Origin: Epilithonimonas caeni DSM 17710
GTDB taxonomy: Bacteria > Bacteroidota > Bacteroidia > Flavobacteriales > Weeksellaceae
Reading direction: 5' to 3'
NCBI RefSeq assembly: GCF_000426465.1
Contig: NZ_AUFK01000014.1
Coordinates: 186,001-250,000 of the forward strand
DNA: 64,000 bases
Of the stretch, positions 23,346-33,328 are shown one piece after another (positions within the stretch are counted from its first letter, which is position 1; every line of letters starts with the position of its first letter). The translations under genes were made by a program, and so were the position numbers. The notes below the pieces were generated by a model. The model saw nothing but the letters and a program-made list of their open reading frames with translations, was not told the DNA's origin and did no database searches.

Positions 23346-23367
23346 CTGACAAAAATAATATTTATTT

Positions 23368-25902
23368 TTATAATGGTTGGTTCATCAAGAAGTGCGTTTG
23401 CCATCCTGATGGTTCAGAGCTTCCTAAGGTTTTATCAAATCCGTAAGCAAAATCAAATCCTATCAATCCAAAAGCAGACATAGACACTCTGATGCCTAAT
23501 CCTGCAGCTCTTTTCAATTTAAAAGGGTTATATGTCCCGAAACTATTCCAGGCATTTCCTGCTTCTACGAATGTCAACGCAAATATCTTTGCTGTCTGAT
23601 TCATAGAGACCGGATATCTCAATTCCGCAGCGAATCTGTTATAAATTGTTGCTCCTCCGTAAGGCGTGATATCATAAGTAGATGATGAGCTGAATCCTGT
23701 GGAAGAAGCATTTTCATAACCTCTCAACGGAACCAATTCTCTACCATCAAATCGACCATTGAACAAACCAACACCTCCAACATAATATCTTTCAAATGGT
23801 GGTGGACCTAATTCTTTACTATATCCATTCAGGAATCCCATCTCCCCAGTTGTTCTGAGGACTAGTTTTCCGATTACCTCGTTATAGAAATCTGCCTTCA
23901 ATTTTACTTTGTAGAACTCCATCCATTTATATTTGTCCAAGGTACTCATTGTAGAGTAATCTTTGTTACTGAACCAAGAGTAAGGCGGCGTAAACTTCAA
24001 AGATGCTTCTATATTGGAACCATACGTAGGGAAAACCGGATCCAAACCAGCAGAGTTTCTACTCAAACCGATATTGAAACTGAATGATTTCGTACTACCA
24101 TTATATTCCAGCGCATCTCCAAAATAGAAAGGATAATTACTGAAATTATAACTCTGAAACTGTATCCCCGTATAGAGTGAGAAGTAATCATCCGGCCATT
24201 TCAATAATCTTGTAAGACCGGCAGTAGCAGAGAATATATTCATTGTCTGATCTCCTGTCGAATAGGAATAATTTACTCTGGAATAATTCAACCCAACACT
24301 CAAAGCAGTCGGTCTTGTCCCAAATACCCAAGGCTCTGTAAAAGAAACTCCATAATTGGTAAAATATTGTCCTGCCTGTGCCTGAAGTGACAAAGTTTGT
24401 CCATCACCTTGAGGAACCGGTTTGAAATCCTTGAATTTCAAGAAGTTTTTCAAAGAGAAATTATTGAAAGTCAGACCAAGCGTCCCGATAAATGATCCTC
24501 CACCATAACCAGCTTGCAACTGTACCTGTGAAGATCCCTTCTCTACCAATGTCCAGTGCATATTTACCGTATTATCTTGTGGATTAGGTTTCACATCTGT
24601 TCCGATCTGTTGAGGATCAAAGAATTGCATACCTGCCAATTCGAAATAGGTTCTCTTGATATCCGATTTGGCAAACAAGGTCCCTGGTTTTGTCCTAAGT
24701 GCCCTTAGGATAACGTGATCATGGGTAGTCGTATTTCCTGACCAGGTTACACGGTTCCAGGTTGCTTTTTCTCCTTCATTGATCCTGATCTCCAAATTAA
24801 TAGAATCCCCCTTTACGGATTTTTCAATAGGCGTAACATTAGAGAAAAGGAATCCATTGTTCATATAAATGGACTTAAGATCGGAATCGTCTTCTTTTCC
24901 TCCATCTTCCCCTACTTTCTTGTTGAATCCTACTGCATCATAAATATCACCTGTTTTATATCCTAATATTTTCTGTAAGAACTCAGTAGAAAAGGTTGTA
25001 TTTCCGATGAAGTTAATATCACCGATATAGTATTTTTTACCTTCATTAAGTTTTACCTTGATGTTGTAACCTTTCTTATTTCTGGAAACCGAGTCTGAAA
25101 CAATTGTCGCATCCCTGAATCCCAATGAGTTATAATAATTTATCAGGTTTCTCTTATCTTCATCGTACTTATCCTGAACAAATTTTGAAGGTTTGAAAAT
25201 TCCTTTTATAAATCTCTTCTGTTTGGTGTCTTTGAAACCGTTATTTCTAAGCTTTCTGTCTGAAACCTGCTCGTTGCCATCAAACTCGATCTTGTCGATC
25301 TTTACTTTTTTGCCTTTTGCGACTTCTATTGTCCAATCTACTAGATTAGCATCATTACCATTGGCCTTTTCCTGAATGGTAATTTTTGCATCTGCAAAGC
25401 CTTTCGCAACATATTCCTGCGGGATCTTGTTTTGCAAGCTGGATATAAGGTTATTATTGATCTTGGTTCCTGGTTTCAGGTTATTTTCCTTGATGAGTTT
25501 CTCATTTTTGGATTTCCCGATACCTTTTCCCGTGAATTTGACTTCTCCAAGTTCTTTAAGGTCCTGCAACTGGAATTGTAGAACGACATTTTGCCCATCC
25601 ACATCCTGAATATAAACCTCCACTTTTGAGAAAGACTGTGTTTCCCAAAGCTTTTTGATAGCATTGCTAACTCTCTGCCCGGGAATTTCTAACTTCTCTC
25701 CTTTCACAAGACCTGTAAAACGCAAGATCTGAGCTGGTGTATATCTTTTGACACCGTCTACCACGATATCTTTCAAAACATACTCTCCATTCTGGCCTGC
25801 AACAAGTTCTGTGTTTTCTGCATTGTTACCCTGTGGAACAACCTGCGCATGGAAATATGCTGAAGCTGTCAACAAAATAATGGGTATAATTCTTAATTTC
25901 AT
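23368..25902 (-). CDS. bamA: Outer-membrane assembly factor BamA (Omp85)
   Basis: The 844-residue protein has a signal peptide, then POTRA repeats (residues about 45-420, marked by VKRYTPAQILRFTGLVKGEKL, KKVKIDKIEFDGNEQVSDRKL, KKYYIGDINFIGNTTFSTEFL and WNRVTWSGNTTTHDHVI). The C-terminal Omp85 beta-barrel (about 450-844) follows, including the loop 6 motif in VGLFNGRFDGRELVPLRGY and the final FDFAYGFDK region. It inserts beta-barrel proteins into the outer membrane. It sits between uppS and ompH genes as in other flavobacteria. Length is normal for the phylum. Confidence 0.95.
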   Translation of the reverse strand: MKLRIIPIILLTASAYFHAQVVPQGNNAENTELVAGQNGEYVLKDIVVDGVKRYTPAQILRFTGLVKGEKLEIPGQRVSNAIKKLWETQSFSKVEVYIQDVDGQNVVLQFQLQDLKELGEVKFTGKGIGKSKNEKLIKENNLKPGTKINNNLISSLQNKIPQEYVAKGFADAKITIQEKANGNDANLVDWTIEVAKGKKVKIDKIEFDGNEQVSDRKLRNNGFKDTKQKRFIKGIFKPSKFVQDKYDEDKRNLINYYNSLGFRDATIVSDSVSRNKKGYNIKVKLNEGKKYYIGDINFIGNTTFSTEFLQKILGYKTGDIYDAVGFNKKVGEDGGKEDDSDLKSIYMNNGFLFSNVTPIEKSVKGDSINLEIRINEGEKATWNRVTWSGNTTTHDHVILRALRTKPGTLFAKSDIKRTYFELAGMQFFDPQQIGTDVKPNPQDNTVNMHWTLVEKGSSQVQLQAGYGGGSFIGTLGLTFNNFSLKNFLKFKDFKPVPQGDGQTLSLQAQAGQYFTNYGVSFTEPWVFGTRPTALSVGLNYSRVNYSYSTGDQTMNIFSATAGLTRLLKWPDDYFSLYTGIQFQSYNFSNYPFYFGDALEYNGSTKSFSFNIGLSRNSAGLDPVFPTYGSNIEASLKFTPPYSWFSNKDYSTMSTLDKYKWMEFYKVKLKADFYNEVIGKLVLRTTGEMGFLNGYSKELGPPPFERYYVGGVGLFNGRFDGRELVPLRGYENASSTGFSSSSTYDITPYGGATIYNRFAAELRYPVSMNQTAKIFALTFVEAGNAWNSFGTYNPFKLKRAAGLGIRVSMSAFGLIGFDFAYGFDKTLGSSEPSGWQTHFLMNQPL

Positions 25903-25929
25903 TCTTGAAGTTCTCTTTTCTAAATATTT

Positions 25930-26682
25930 TTATGGAATCAGCTGTTCGCTTGTTTTCCCATATCGTCTTTCTTTATTTTGATAATCTATTACACACTGGA
26001 AGAATGTATCTTTTGTAAAATCCGGCCAAAGTACATCCAAAAACTGCAGTTCCGCATATGCGATCTGCCAAAGCAGAAAGTTACTGATACGGACCTCTCC
26101 GCTTGTTCTTATCATAAGGTCCACCTCGGGGAAGTCTTTGGTGTAAAGATGATTCTGGAAAATCTTTTCATCAATATCCTCTACATCTATTTTCCCTTCT
26201 TTTACATCCTGGCTGATCTCTTTTACGGCTTTCAATATTTCTTTTTGAGAGCCATAATTCAAAGCAAGAATCAAATTGCCGTTTTTATTATGTTTTGTAA
26301 GCTCAATAACATTGACCAGCTGATCTCTTACCAGATCTGGCAGTTGGCTTATATCTCCTACGACATGCATCCTCAGTCCTTTTGTAAAGATCTCCTCGGC
26401 TTCCAACAATAATGTTTCTGACAGAAGGGACATCAAGGTATCTACTTCATCCTTTGGACGGTTCCAATTCTCAGAAGAAAAAGTATAAAGTGTAAGGTAC
26501 GGAATATGGATCTCGTTACATGCATTGATCACATTACGCACGGCATTGATAGCATTTCTATGACCAAATGTCCTTTCTTCTCCTCTGGACTTGGCCCACC
26601 TTCCGTTACCATCCATGATGACGGCAACATGTTTTGGAAGTTTATCCTTATTTATGAGTTTTTTTAAATCCTGCATGATCAT
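25930..26682 (-). CDS. uppS: Undecaprenyl diphosphate synthase
   Basis: A cis-prenyltransferase that makes undecaprenyl diphosphate, the lipid carrier for peptidoglycan and surface polysaccharide. Motifs: VAVIMDGNGRWAKSRGEERT with the catalytic Asp, then FGHRNAINAVRN, LTLYTFSSENWNRP and DLMIRTSGEVRISNFLLWQ. Length of 250 residues is normal. The ATG at 26682 overlaps the TAA of the DUF6089 gene; a start at 26676 (second Met) is equally possible. It supplies the lipid carrier used by the MraY/WecA-like and Wzc/Wza genes further along this strand. Confidence 0.95.
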   Translation of the reverse strand: MIMQDLKKLINKDKLPKHVAVIMDGNGRWAKSRGEERTFGHRNAINAVRNVINACNEIHIPYLTLYTFSSENWNRPKDEVDTLMSLLSETLLLEAEEIFTKGLRMHVVGDISQLPDLVRDQLVNVIELTKHNKNGNLILALNYGSQKEILKAVKEISQDVKEGKIDVEDIDEKIFQNHLYTKDFPEVDLMIRTSGEVRISNFLLWQIAYAELQFLDVLWPDFTKDTFFQCVIDYQNKERRYGKTSEQLIP

Positions 26683-27476
26683 TATTTACAATAACAAGGT
26701 GGTCTTCCAAAAGAATAAGACAAGATAAGAGTTGCGGAATTGATCCAATCTTTTGAGTTTGGATTCCCTATATTTCTTTGGTTTATAAAATCCTGAACCA
26801 CAGCGTTTGTCTGTTCTTTGTCAAGAGCTGTTTTTGCAACGCTGACATCTCCATCCTTCAGCATGCTATAGTCCACTTGGTCGGAGAATGTAGGACGGAA
26901 AGTGAATTCCCCAGATATTGCCCAATTGTAATTGAATTTATACTTTAATCCTACTCCAAATGGCAGACCCATTGTAAATATTTTTTCCTGAGCATAATTT
27001 ACTCTAACATCTGTAGCAGATGCAATCGTAAGTTCCGGTTTGGAAGCATTCATATATAAACCAGAAACCCCAGCAAATATGTAAGGACTGATCATACTAC
27101 GCTGTTCCTCATTCACTGGTAAAAAGTTATATTCAAAAAGTAGGTCGGCAGAGAATACGGAATTGGTTCCCCAAAGCTTCCTCATTCTTCTGTAATTTTC
27201 TTTGGCATACCTGTCATCAAACTGGATATTATTGAATCCTAAATTAAGCCTTACCGTTTGATACGGGTTAAAATTCATCCTATACATTATTCCACCGTAA
27301 AACGGCAGTCCATAATCAGACACAGGAGCCATAGGTTTTTGCAGGATATAGTTTGTCCTTCCTATATCGCCTACAAGGTTGCTCATACCCATCTGCACTC
27401 CAATCTCATGTCTTTGAGCTTTTAAGCCAAGAAAACAAAATAGGGCGATAAGGATATAAGTTGACTCTTTCTTCAT
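26682..27476 (-). CDS. DUF6089 family outer-membrane beta-barrel protein
   Basis: A longer frame starts at 27530, but I chose ATG 27476 because it gives a clean signal peptide (KKESTYILIALFCFLGLKAQ). The mature protein of about 244 residues has alternating beta pattern with aromatic strand ends (RMNFNPYQTVRLNLGFNNIQ, GVGLKYKFNYNWAISGEFTF) and ends in LSYSFGRPPCYCK. This is the DUF6089 porin-like family usually found just before uppS and bamA. It is presumably a small outer-membrane barrel. Its TAA overlaps the uppS start by one base. Confidence 0.9.
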   Translation of the reverse strand: MKKESTYILIALFCFLGLKAQRHEIGVQMGMSNLVGDIGRTNYILQKPMAPVSDYGLPFYGGIMYRMNFNPYQTVRLNLGFNNIQFDDRYAKENYRRMRKLWGTNSVFSADLLFEYNFLPVNEEQRSMISPYIFAGVSGLYMNASKPELTIASATDVRVNYAQEKIFTMGLPFGVGLKYKFNYNWAISGEFTFRPTFSDQVDYSMLKDGDVSVAKTALDKEQTNAVVQDFINQRNIGNPNSKDWINSATLILSYSFGRPPCYCK

Positions 27477-27624
27477 TTTCAATATACTGAAACGTCTATT
27501 ATTCAAAAATTTGGTGCAAATATAAAACATTTTTAGTTTAAGGAACTTCTTAAAGTTTAGTTAAATAAGATCGAAAAAATATAATTTATTGTTATAAAAA
27601 CGAACATATTATCAAAATAGTCTT

Positions 27625-27653
27625 TAAAAAAAATAAAAGCCTTAATAAAGGCT
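27625..27653 (-). terminator. Rho-independent terminator after wzc
   Basis: On the minus strand AGCCTT TATT AAGGCT is followed by a T-rich run (TTTATTTTTTTT). It begins right after the kinase stop codon and ends the long exopolysaccharide operon. Confidence 0.85.
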
Positions 27654-27654
27654 C

Positions 27655-30165
27655 CTATTTTTTACCAAAAAACTTTTTCAGCTTATTTCTAACCCTGATA
27701 ATAGTAGGTTCAGTATAATTTTTATCTTCCTCGAAATATCCATAACCGTAGCCATATCCGTAGCCGTAACCATAGCCGTAGCCGTAACCATAGCCGTAAC
27801 CTTGCTTGACCACAAAATCGTTATAAACAAATCCTAAATTGGAAATTTCTTTGTTAAAATATTTTTCTGTTATCATTTTCAGCATATGCTTTTCCGTATA
27901 TTCATGTCGAACGACATATATTGTGGTATCAGCTTTCTTGATCAACTCAAAAGAGTCGGCAACCAGACCAACCGGTGGAGAATCTATGATAACATATTCA
28001 TACATCTCCTTCAACTTATCTATGAACTGCATGTTGCTATCGCTCATCAATAATTCAGAAGGATTTGGAGGAATCGGCCCTGATGTGATCACATCCAAAC
28101 CAGGGATACTCGTATTATTGATGATTTCTTCAAGTTTTACCTGTCCTGTAAGATAATTGGATATCCCATTCTTATTATTGATCTTGAAATCTCCGAAAAT
28201 CTTGGGTTTCCTAAGGTCCATCCCAAGAAGGACAGCCTTTTTACCACTTAATCCCAATACCGATGCAATATTGATCGACACATAGGTTTTACCTTCGCCG
28301 CTGATAGACGAGGTCACTAAGATGACCTTGCTTTTTTGTTCCTCATCAAACAAAAACCGAAGATTGGCCCTTACGGCTCTAAAGGCCTCTGATATGGACG
28401 ATTTTGGTTCTTCCAGCACAGTCAGGTTATTATCATAATTGTTATGTCCTACAACTCCCAATAATGGAATTTTGGTAACTGTTAACAATTCTTTTATACT
28501 TCTAATTTTATTATCAAGCAATTCCCCAATTGCCAAGAAGATAAGAGGAATCAGCAACAAACCTCCCATGATCTGCATTTGGGTAGCATTAACGTTGGGG
28601 GCGATAGGTCCTTGCCCAAGATTCTTGGCCGGATCTATGATATTGAGATTACTTTGATTCGTTGCCACTCTCATTTGAGATTTTGACTGTTCTGCCAGTA
28701 AAGTATTGTAGGTACTTTCTATCATATCGTAACCTCTCTGTGCATCCAGAAACATTCTTTGCTTTTCCGGTAGGGTAATCAGATCGTGGTCTATCACTCC
28801 GATTTGAGAATTCAGATCAGCAAGTTTATCATAGTAACCTTGGAAATATTTCCGGAGCCCACCTTGCGAAACATTTCTTGCTTCGTTGATCAGTCTATTG
28901 ATTTCCCTCATTGGCTCAGAATTAGGCGTATATATCAGCGCCATCTCTCTCCGTTTAGCATAAAGAGCCTTGAGTTCTGAAATAGAGGCATTAAAACCAC
29001 CATCTTCTATCCCCGCCAAATTTAGATTGATCATTTTCTCTATACTGTTTGCATCTACAGAGTTTCTTATATCAGTAAGAGAATTAAGTTTTGTTACAAG
29101 CTCAGCTTTTTGAGCTTCCAGATTAGTAAGCTTTTCTAATGTTTTCGCATCGATATTTTCCATATCGAAAAGACGATTGTTAATCTTTAAGTTGTTAAGA
29201 ACAGTAGCACTGGAATCAAGCTTCTTTCTGATTTTTATAAGATTATTACTAAGATATTCTACCGTATTTTGATCTACAATATTCTGATCCTGCAATCTCT
29301 TTTTTTTCAGCTCGGTTACAGAATTATTCAGAAAATTGATCGTATTATTCAGATTATATCCTGATTTACTGATGATCATAATAGAAGAAAGCTCTTTATC
29401 AAAATCCACGGTCAAGCTACTCACGATACTGTTAACAGCCTGGTTTACAGGAATAAGATTTATTATTATATTCTGAAGTTCCACATTAGGATTTGGAGTG
29501 GGATTTGGAACCAATCTGAATTTCAGATTAGGAGATTCATACCATTCGTTTATTTTAAGAATAGTGTTCTTTTTTCTAGAATAGGAAGGAACAGTTTCGT
29601 AGGCTTCGGTATTATAGTTATAGAGATAATTGGACAATCCTTCTTCCGGAAGAACGACTTCATAATTATTTTTCCCTTTGGGAATGATGTTTATATTATA
29701 GTTCACCTGCTGAAGATGCCCTTTATCAATCTCCAGAAAAACGGGACTATCTTCTTTATCCAGATAGGTGGTTTTAATTAACCCTTTCGTTGTATAATTT
29801 GTTATAAGGTCTAATTTTTTGACCAAATATTCATTATGGCTTCTGGACAATAGTATCTTTTTCAGATAAACTCCATCTTGATTGCCTCCTTGCCCCCATA
29901 TAAAGTTAATTGATTGGTTTGGCGTAAAATAACTAGCCGTGTTATTTGAAATACTTAAGGACAAGCTAGAGGCATAAATTCTCTGTGCATAATATTTGCT
30001 ATACACAAATGATATGCAGTAACCTATAAATCCCAAGATCACAAACCAATACCAGTTTTTGATGACCCTCTGAACAAAATGGGCGGGATCAAATAAATTA
30101 AATGACCCAATTTTTTCAGCCTCTTGTCCTGCGCCCTGTTTACTGTTATTTTTATCCGGAATCAT
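27655..30165 (-). CDS. Wzc-like polysaccharide co-polymerase / bacterial tyrosine kinase
   Basis: The open frame reaches 30315, but ATG 30165 (MIPDKNNSK) is the sensible start, 2 nt after the wza stop, giving 836 residues. Domains: N-terminal Wzz with TM helix near residue 40, long periplasmic coiled region, second TM near 525-545, then the kinase. The kinase shows Walker A SSISGEGKTY (about 620), A' LLGMDLRKPKIF and Walker B YVIIDSPPVG. The C-terminus has a striking run of about eleven Gly-Tyr dipeptides followed by a basic tail. The Tyr cluster is the autophosphorylation tail that controls polymer length and export. Confidence 0.92.
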   Translation of the reverse strand: MIPDKNNSKQGAGQEAEKIGSFNLFDPAHFVQRVIKNWYWFVILGFIGYCISFVYSKYYAQRIYASSLSLSISNNTASYFTPNQSINFIWGQGGNQDGVYLKKILLSRSHNEYLVKKLDLITNYTTKGLIKTTYLDKEDSPVFLEIDKGHLQQVNYNINIIPKGKNNYEVVLPEEGLSNYLYNYNTEAYETVPSYSRKKNTILKINEWYESPNLKFRLVPNPTPNPNVELQNIIINLIPVNQAVNSIVSSLTVDFDKELSSIMIISKSGYNLNNTINFLNNSVTELKKKRLQDQNIVDQNTVEYLSNNLIKIRKKLDSSATVLNNLKINNRLFDMENIDAKTLEKLTNLEAQKAELVTKLNSLTDIRNSVDANSIEKMINLNLAGIEDGGFNASISELKALYAKRREMALIYTPNSEPMREINRLINEARNVSQGGLRKYFQGYYDKLADLNSQIGVIDHDLITLPEKQRMFLDAQRGYDMIESTYNTLLAEQSKSQMRVATNQSNLNIIDPAKNLGQGPIAPNVNATQMQIMGGLLLIPLIFLAIGELLDNKIRSIKELLTVTKIPLLGVVGHNNYDNNLTVLEEPKSSISEAFRAVRANLRFLFDEEQKSKVILVTSSISGEGKTYVSINIASVLGLSGKKAVLLGMDLRKPKIFGDFKINNKNGISNYLTGQVKLEEIINNTSIPGLDVITSGPIPPNPSELLMSDSNMQFIDKLKEMYEYVIIDSPPVGLVADSFELIKKADTTIYVVRHEYTEKHMLKMITEKYFNKEISNLGFVYNDFVVKQGYGYGYGYGYGYGYGYGYGYGYFEEDKNYTEPTIIRVRNKLKKFFGKK

Positions 30166-30167
30166 TA

Positions 30168-31034
30168 TTATAACTTCGTAAGAATTAGATAAATAGACAT
30201 TACTGTTGTAAGAAGAGATACTCCTGTAGTAACTGCCTGCAAAGGTTCTTTTCCAAATCCATTGATACTCTTGGCATTGGTATTCAGATAGATAATATCT
30301 CCATTTTGCAACCAATAATAAGGTGAATTCATTGCATCTTCTCTAGTAAGATCTAGTTTAGCCACCTTTATTCCTTCAGGATATTTTCTATGGATAGTAA
30401 TATTTTTTCTGTCAACGGTACGATTAAGTCCCCCATTCATTGCAATCGCCTGCATGATACTAAGCTGATTTGTATATGCCACTTTTTCCCCAGTGATATC
30501 TATTGTTTCCATATCTCCAAGGAAATAATACCTCAGACCATCCAGATTGAGTCTAACTTCAGATTTGCCTTGTAGAAAATTCTCATTCACCCGTTCCTGG
30601 ATCTCTCTTGTCATTTCTTCCAAGGTCCTGCCCTCCGCTTTTATATATCCTATTCCAAAGATATTGACATCCCCATTAGAGTCTACTTTTAATCCATTTA
30701 AGTAATATGTTGCGGTACCTCCATGCCCACTTCCTGCCTGGCCTGCACTATTGCCTCCAGAAACGCTGCCGTTTCCAGTAGTACCAGCAGCAGATGCATT
30801 TAAAGAAGAATAAAATTGGGCAGCATCGCCATTAGGTGTAGTAACCACATTCAGCTTCAGGATATCTCCCTTTGTGACCCTATATTCTGGGACATTATAA
30901 GGTACCAGACCCTCCTCATTGATGGTTAAACTTTCACTAGGTTGCAGATATCTAATGTCTTTTTTTGACACACAAGAAGAAAATCCAACCAATATGAACA
31001 ATAAAAATATGTTAAATGAATAACTCTTTCTCAT
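30168..31034 (-). CDS. Polysaccharide export outer-membrane lipoprotein (Wza-like)
   Basis: The signal peptide ends in a lipobox (LVGFSSC). Poly_export and SLBB regions follow: VPEYRVTKGDILKLNV, YYLNGLKVDSNGDVNIFGIG and EVRLNLDGLRYYFLGDM. The middle has a Gly/Ser-rich low-complexity stretch (about 85-110). At 288 residues it is shorter than E. coli Wza but normal for Bacteroidota. A hydrophobic C-terminal segment can form the outer-membrane helix. It pairs with the Wzc-like kinase 2 nt downstream, forming the export channel. Confidence 0.93.
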   Translation of the reverse strand: MRKSYSFNIFLLFILVGFSSCVSKKDIRYLQPSESLTINEEGLVPYNVPEYRVTKGDILKLNVVTTPNGDAAQFYSSLNASAAGTTGNGSVSGGNSAGQAGSGHGGTATYYLNGLKVDSNGDVNIFGIGYIKAEGRTLEEMTREIQERVNENFLQGKSEVRLNLDGLRYYFLGDMETIDITGEKVAYTNQLSIMQAIAMNGGLNRTVDRKNITIHRKYPEGIKVAKLDLTREDAMNSPYYWLQNGDIIYLNTNAKSINGFGKEPLQAVTTGVSLLTTVMSIYLILTKL

Positions 31035-31065
31035 TAATGTTTTTTTTTTACAAAAGTAAATTATT

Positions 31066-32175
31066 TTAATCTTTTTTAAATCTCAATAAAATAATCGGCA
31101 AATAAGCCCCTAAAAAACCCAACACCATCACAACAATCAATAGCTGATTGATTTTCAAGTGTCTCAAAAAGTAAACTACGACAATGATAAAAATGTAGTA
31201 GGTCACAATATATGCTGTTGAGCGACGGTGCGTAAGCCCCAGATTCAATAGTTTGTGATGTATGTGATTTTTGTCCGGGGACAATACAGACTTTTTATGA
31301 TAGATCCTTGTAATAATAACCGTGAGTGTATCGATAATTGGTAAGATCAGAATAGCAACCGCAATTACAGGTGCTGTCTGCAGGTAGTAAAACACATCAT
31401 CATTCTTTGCGATAAAGATCTCTATAAAAGAAATCCCTGTGAAAGCCAACAAAAACCCCAATATCATAGAACCAGTATCCCCCATAAAAATCTTTGTGCT
31501 TCTCTTATTGGAAAGGTTGTAGATCAAAAAACCTAAAGACGCAGCAATGATAATAGCACAAAGGATGACGAGCGGATCATTATGTGGCCCTAATCTGTAA
31601 AAGCTTATACCAAACAATATGCTCGTGGCTATCGTATAGCAGCCAGCAAGACCGTCGATACCATCGATAAGGTTGAATGCATTGATCAGAATAATAAACG
31701 TCATAATACTGAATATTACGCTTAGATAATAATTGACCTCATATATACCGAATACGCCGAACAGACTTCTTATCCTTACATCAGAGCCTATCACAACCAG
31801 CGAGGAGACCAAGATCTGAGCTAGAAGCTTCTTATATGCACGTAAAACCATGATATCATCCATCACTCCCACAAAAAACAGGATTATGAAAGACGCAAAC
31901 AAGAACTTATAGCGATCGAATAATTCGTAGGCAAAAATGGGAGCACAAACACCCAAAGAAAAAAAGATAGCAATACCTCCCAGGTTAGGTATCTTTCTAA
32001 GATGTGAGCTTCTTGCACCCGGCTCGTCCATCAGATTTTTTCTTCTGGATATCTTTATAATTGTAGGTATTGCCGTGTATGTTATCAAAAACGAAAATGC
32101 AAAGCCCAACAAAAGCTTAAAGTAAAAAAAGGAGATTCCGGTGCTTTCTATAAAAGTTTCGAAATTATTATTCAT
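31066..32175 (-). CDS. MraY/WecA-like glycosyl-1-phosphate transferase
   Basis: A 369-residue membrane enzyme with about eleven helices. Catalytic Asp motifs: FVGVMDDIMVLR (DDxx), NAFNLIDGIDGLAG (the NxxNxxDGIDGLA element) and IFMGDTGSMILGF. The C-terminal cytoplasmic loop HHKLLNLGLTHRRS carries the HxH-type site. It transfers a sugar-1-phosphate from a UDP-sugar to undecaprenyl phosphate, starting polysaccharide assembly. Position directly before wza fits that role. Sugar identity (GlcNAc or other) is not determined. Confidence 0.92.
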   Translation of the reverse strand: MNNNFETFIESTGISFFYFKLLLGFAFSFLITYTAIPTIIKISRRKNLMDEPGARSSHLRKIPNLGGIAIFFSLGVCAPIFAYELFDRYKFLFASFIILFFVGVMDDIMVLRAYKKLLAQILVSSLVVIGSDVRIRSLFGVFGIYEVNYYLSVIFSIMTFIILINAFNLIDGIDGLAGCYTIATSILFGISFYRLGPHNDPLVILCAIIIAASLGFLIYNLSNKRSTKIFMGDTGSMILGFLLAFTGISFIEIFIAKNDDVFYYLQTAPVIAVAILILPIIDTLTVIITRIYHKKSVLSPDKNHIHHKLLNLGLTHRRSTAYIVTYYIFIIVVVYFLRHLKINQLLIVVMVLGFLGAYLPIILLRFKKD

Positions 32176-32198
32176 CTAGTGTTTTTGACTTTTACTTA

Positions 32199-33206
32199 TT
32201 ATTTTGTCAATAGCCTGACAATTCTCCTAAGCCTGAAAAGACTAAGGATGTAATAAATTTTTTTTCTCAGGGGCAAAGATAATAGATAATTCTTACCAAA
32301 CCGCTTATATTCCAATATATCTTTAATTTTTAAATCATTGAGTGCTATAAATCTATCCAATTCTTTTGACATTTTATAAAAATCGCCTTCATCTTTTACA
32401 AATGCCTGATAAGCGAGAAAAGTATAAACACCTTCCAGAATTTGAAAACCTTTCAGATCATTTTTTTGATCAGAAAATCTGCTTTGGTCAAATTTCTCGC
32501 CCACAGTTTCCACAGCTCTCAAAATATCCAAACCTTTCGTCGTATGACTTTTGCTGATAGAATCCTGTCTTTCCAGGTATTGATAATGATAATTCGGAAT
32601 GAAGGCCAAAATATTACAATCAAGTAAAAGTTGCGGAATCAGTTCGATATCTTCAAAATGAATTCCTTTTTTGAATCTAATATTTTGAAAAAGTTCTTTC
32701 TTAAATAGTTTATTACATGCAAAATAAGAAATATCAGAGAAAACTGAGAGATTCTCCTCTAAAACTATTTTCTCCGGAAAACCAGGAAGCTGTGTCAATT
32801 TTTGAGTAATATTGCCATTTTCATCAACCTTCTGAAGGTTACAAATTGTCATTTCAGCTTGATGTTTTTCAGCCAGGTCATACATCTCTTCAAACATCGT
32901 TTCAGAAACATAATCATCGCTGTCAACGAAACCGAGATACTGCCCCTTTGCTCTGTCTATCCCAAAATTTCTGGCATCGCTCAAACCTCCATTTTCTTTT
33001 ATGAAACCAAAAATCTTGTTTGGATGATCTTTCTGAAATTTCTCAATGATCTGTTGAGAATTATCTTTGCTTCCGTCATTCACAACAAGGATTTCGATGT
33101 CCTGTAAAGTTTGATTGACCAATGACAACAGGCATTTTTCCAGATATAATTCAACATTATAAACCGGAACAATGATTGAAACTTTGATAGCAGAAACTTG
33201 AGTCAT
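32199..33206 (-). CDS. Family 2 glycosyltransferase
   Basis: GT-A fold enzyme of 335 residues: IKVSIIVPVYNVELYLEKCL at the N-terminus, EILVVNDGSKDNSQ, GGLSDARNFGIDRAKGQY and the DxD motif FVDSDDYVS. The second half (about 225-335) is helical and ends in basic residues, which may tether it to the membrane. It should add a sugar to the lipid-linked repeat unit. Its start follows a 122-nt gap that contains a short dispersed repeat. Confidence 0.93.
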   Translation of the reverse strand: MTQVSAIKVSIIVPVYNVELYLEKCLLSLVNQTLQDIEILVVNDGSKDNSQQIIEKFQKDHPNKIFGFIKENGGLSDARNFGIDRAKGQYLGFVDSDDYVSETMFEEMYDLAEKHQAEMTICNLQKVDENGNITQKLTQLPGFPEKIVLEENLSVFSDISYFACNKLFKKELFQNIRFKKGIHFEDIELIPQLLLDCNILAFIPNYHYQYLERQDSISKSHTTKGLDILRAVETVGEKFDQSRFSDQKNDLKGFQILEGVYTFLAYQAFVKDEGDFYKMSKELDRFIALNDLKIKDILEYKRFGKNYLLSLPLRKKIYYILSLFRLRRIVRLLTK

Positions 33207-33217
33207 TAATGTTATTT

Positions 33218-33310
33218 TTTATCGCAAAGGCGCAAATCAATTTTAATTACAATAAGTAATAAGTCACAAATTTTCATTTCTTCGAATCTGCGCAATCAGC
33301 AAAATCTGTA
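33218..33310. repeat. Dispersed short repeats (CGCAAAGGCG and TCTGCGCAATCAGCAAAATCTG types)
   Basis: TTTTTATCGCAAAGGCGCAA at about 33216 recurs almost exactly at about 34408, and its reverse-type GCCTTTGCGTTAAAAA at 41482. The TCTGCGCAATCAGCAAAATCTG block matches, inverted, CGCTGATTGAGCAGATTTTGCAGA near 5315. These are small intergenic repeat types. Confidence 0.55.
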
Positions 33311-33328
33311 AGAAAATATTTATTTTTT

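Noticed and set aside
30166-30315. 50-residue N-terminal extension of the Wzc-like kinase
   Set aside because: It overlaps the wza gene out of frame; ATG 30165 starts 2 nt after the wza stop.
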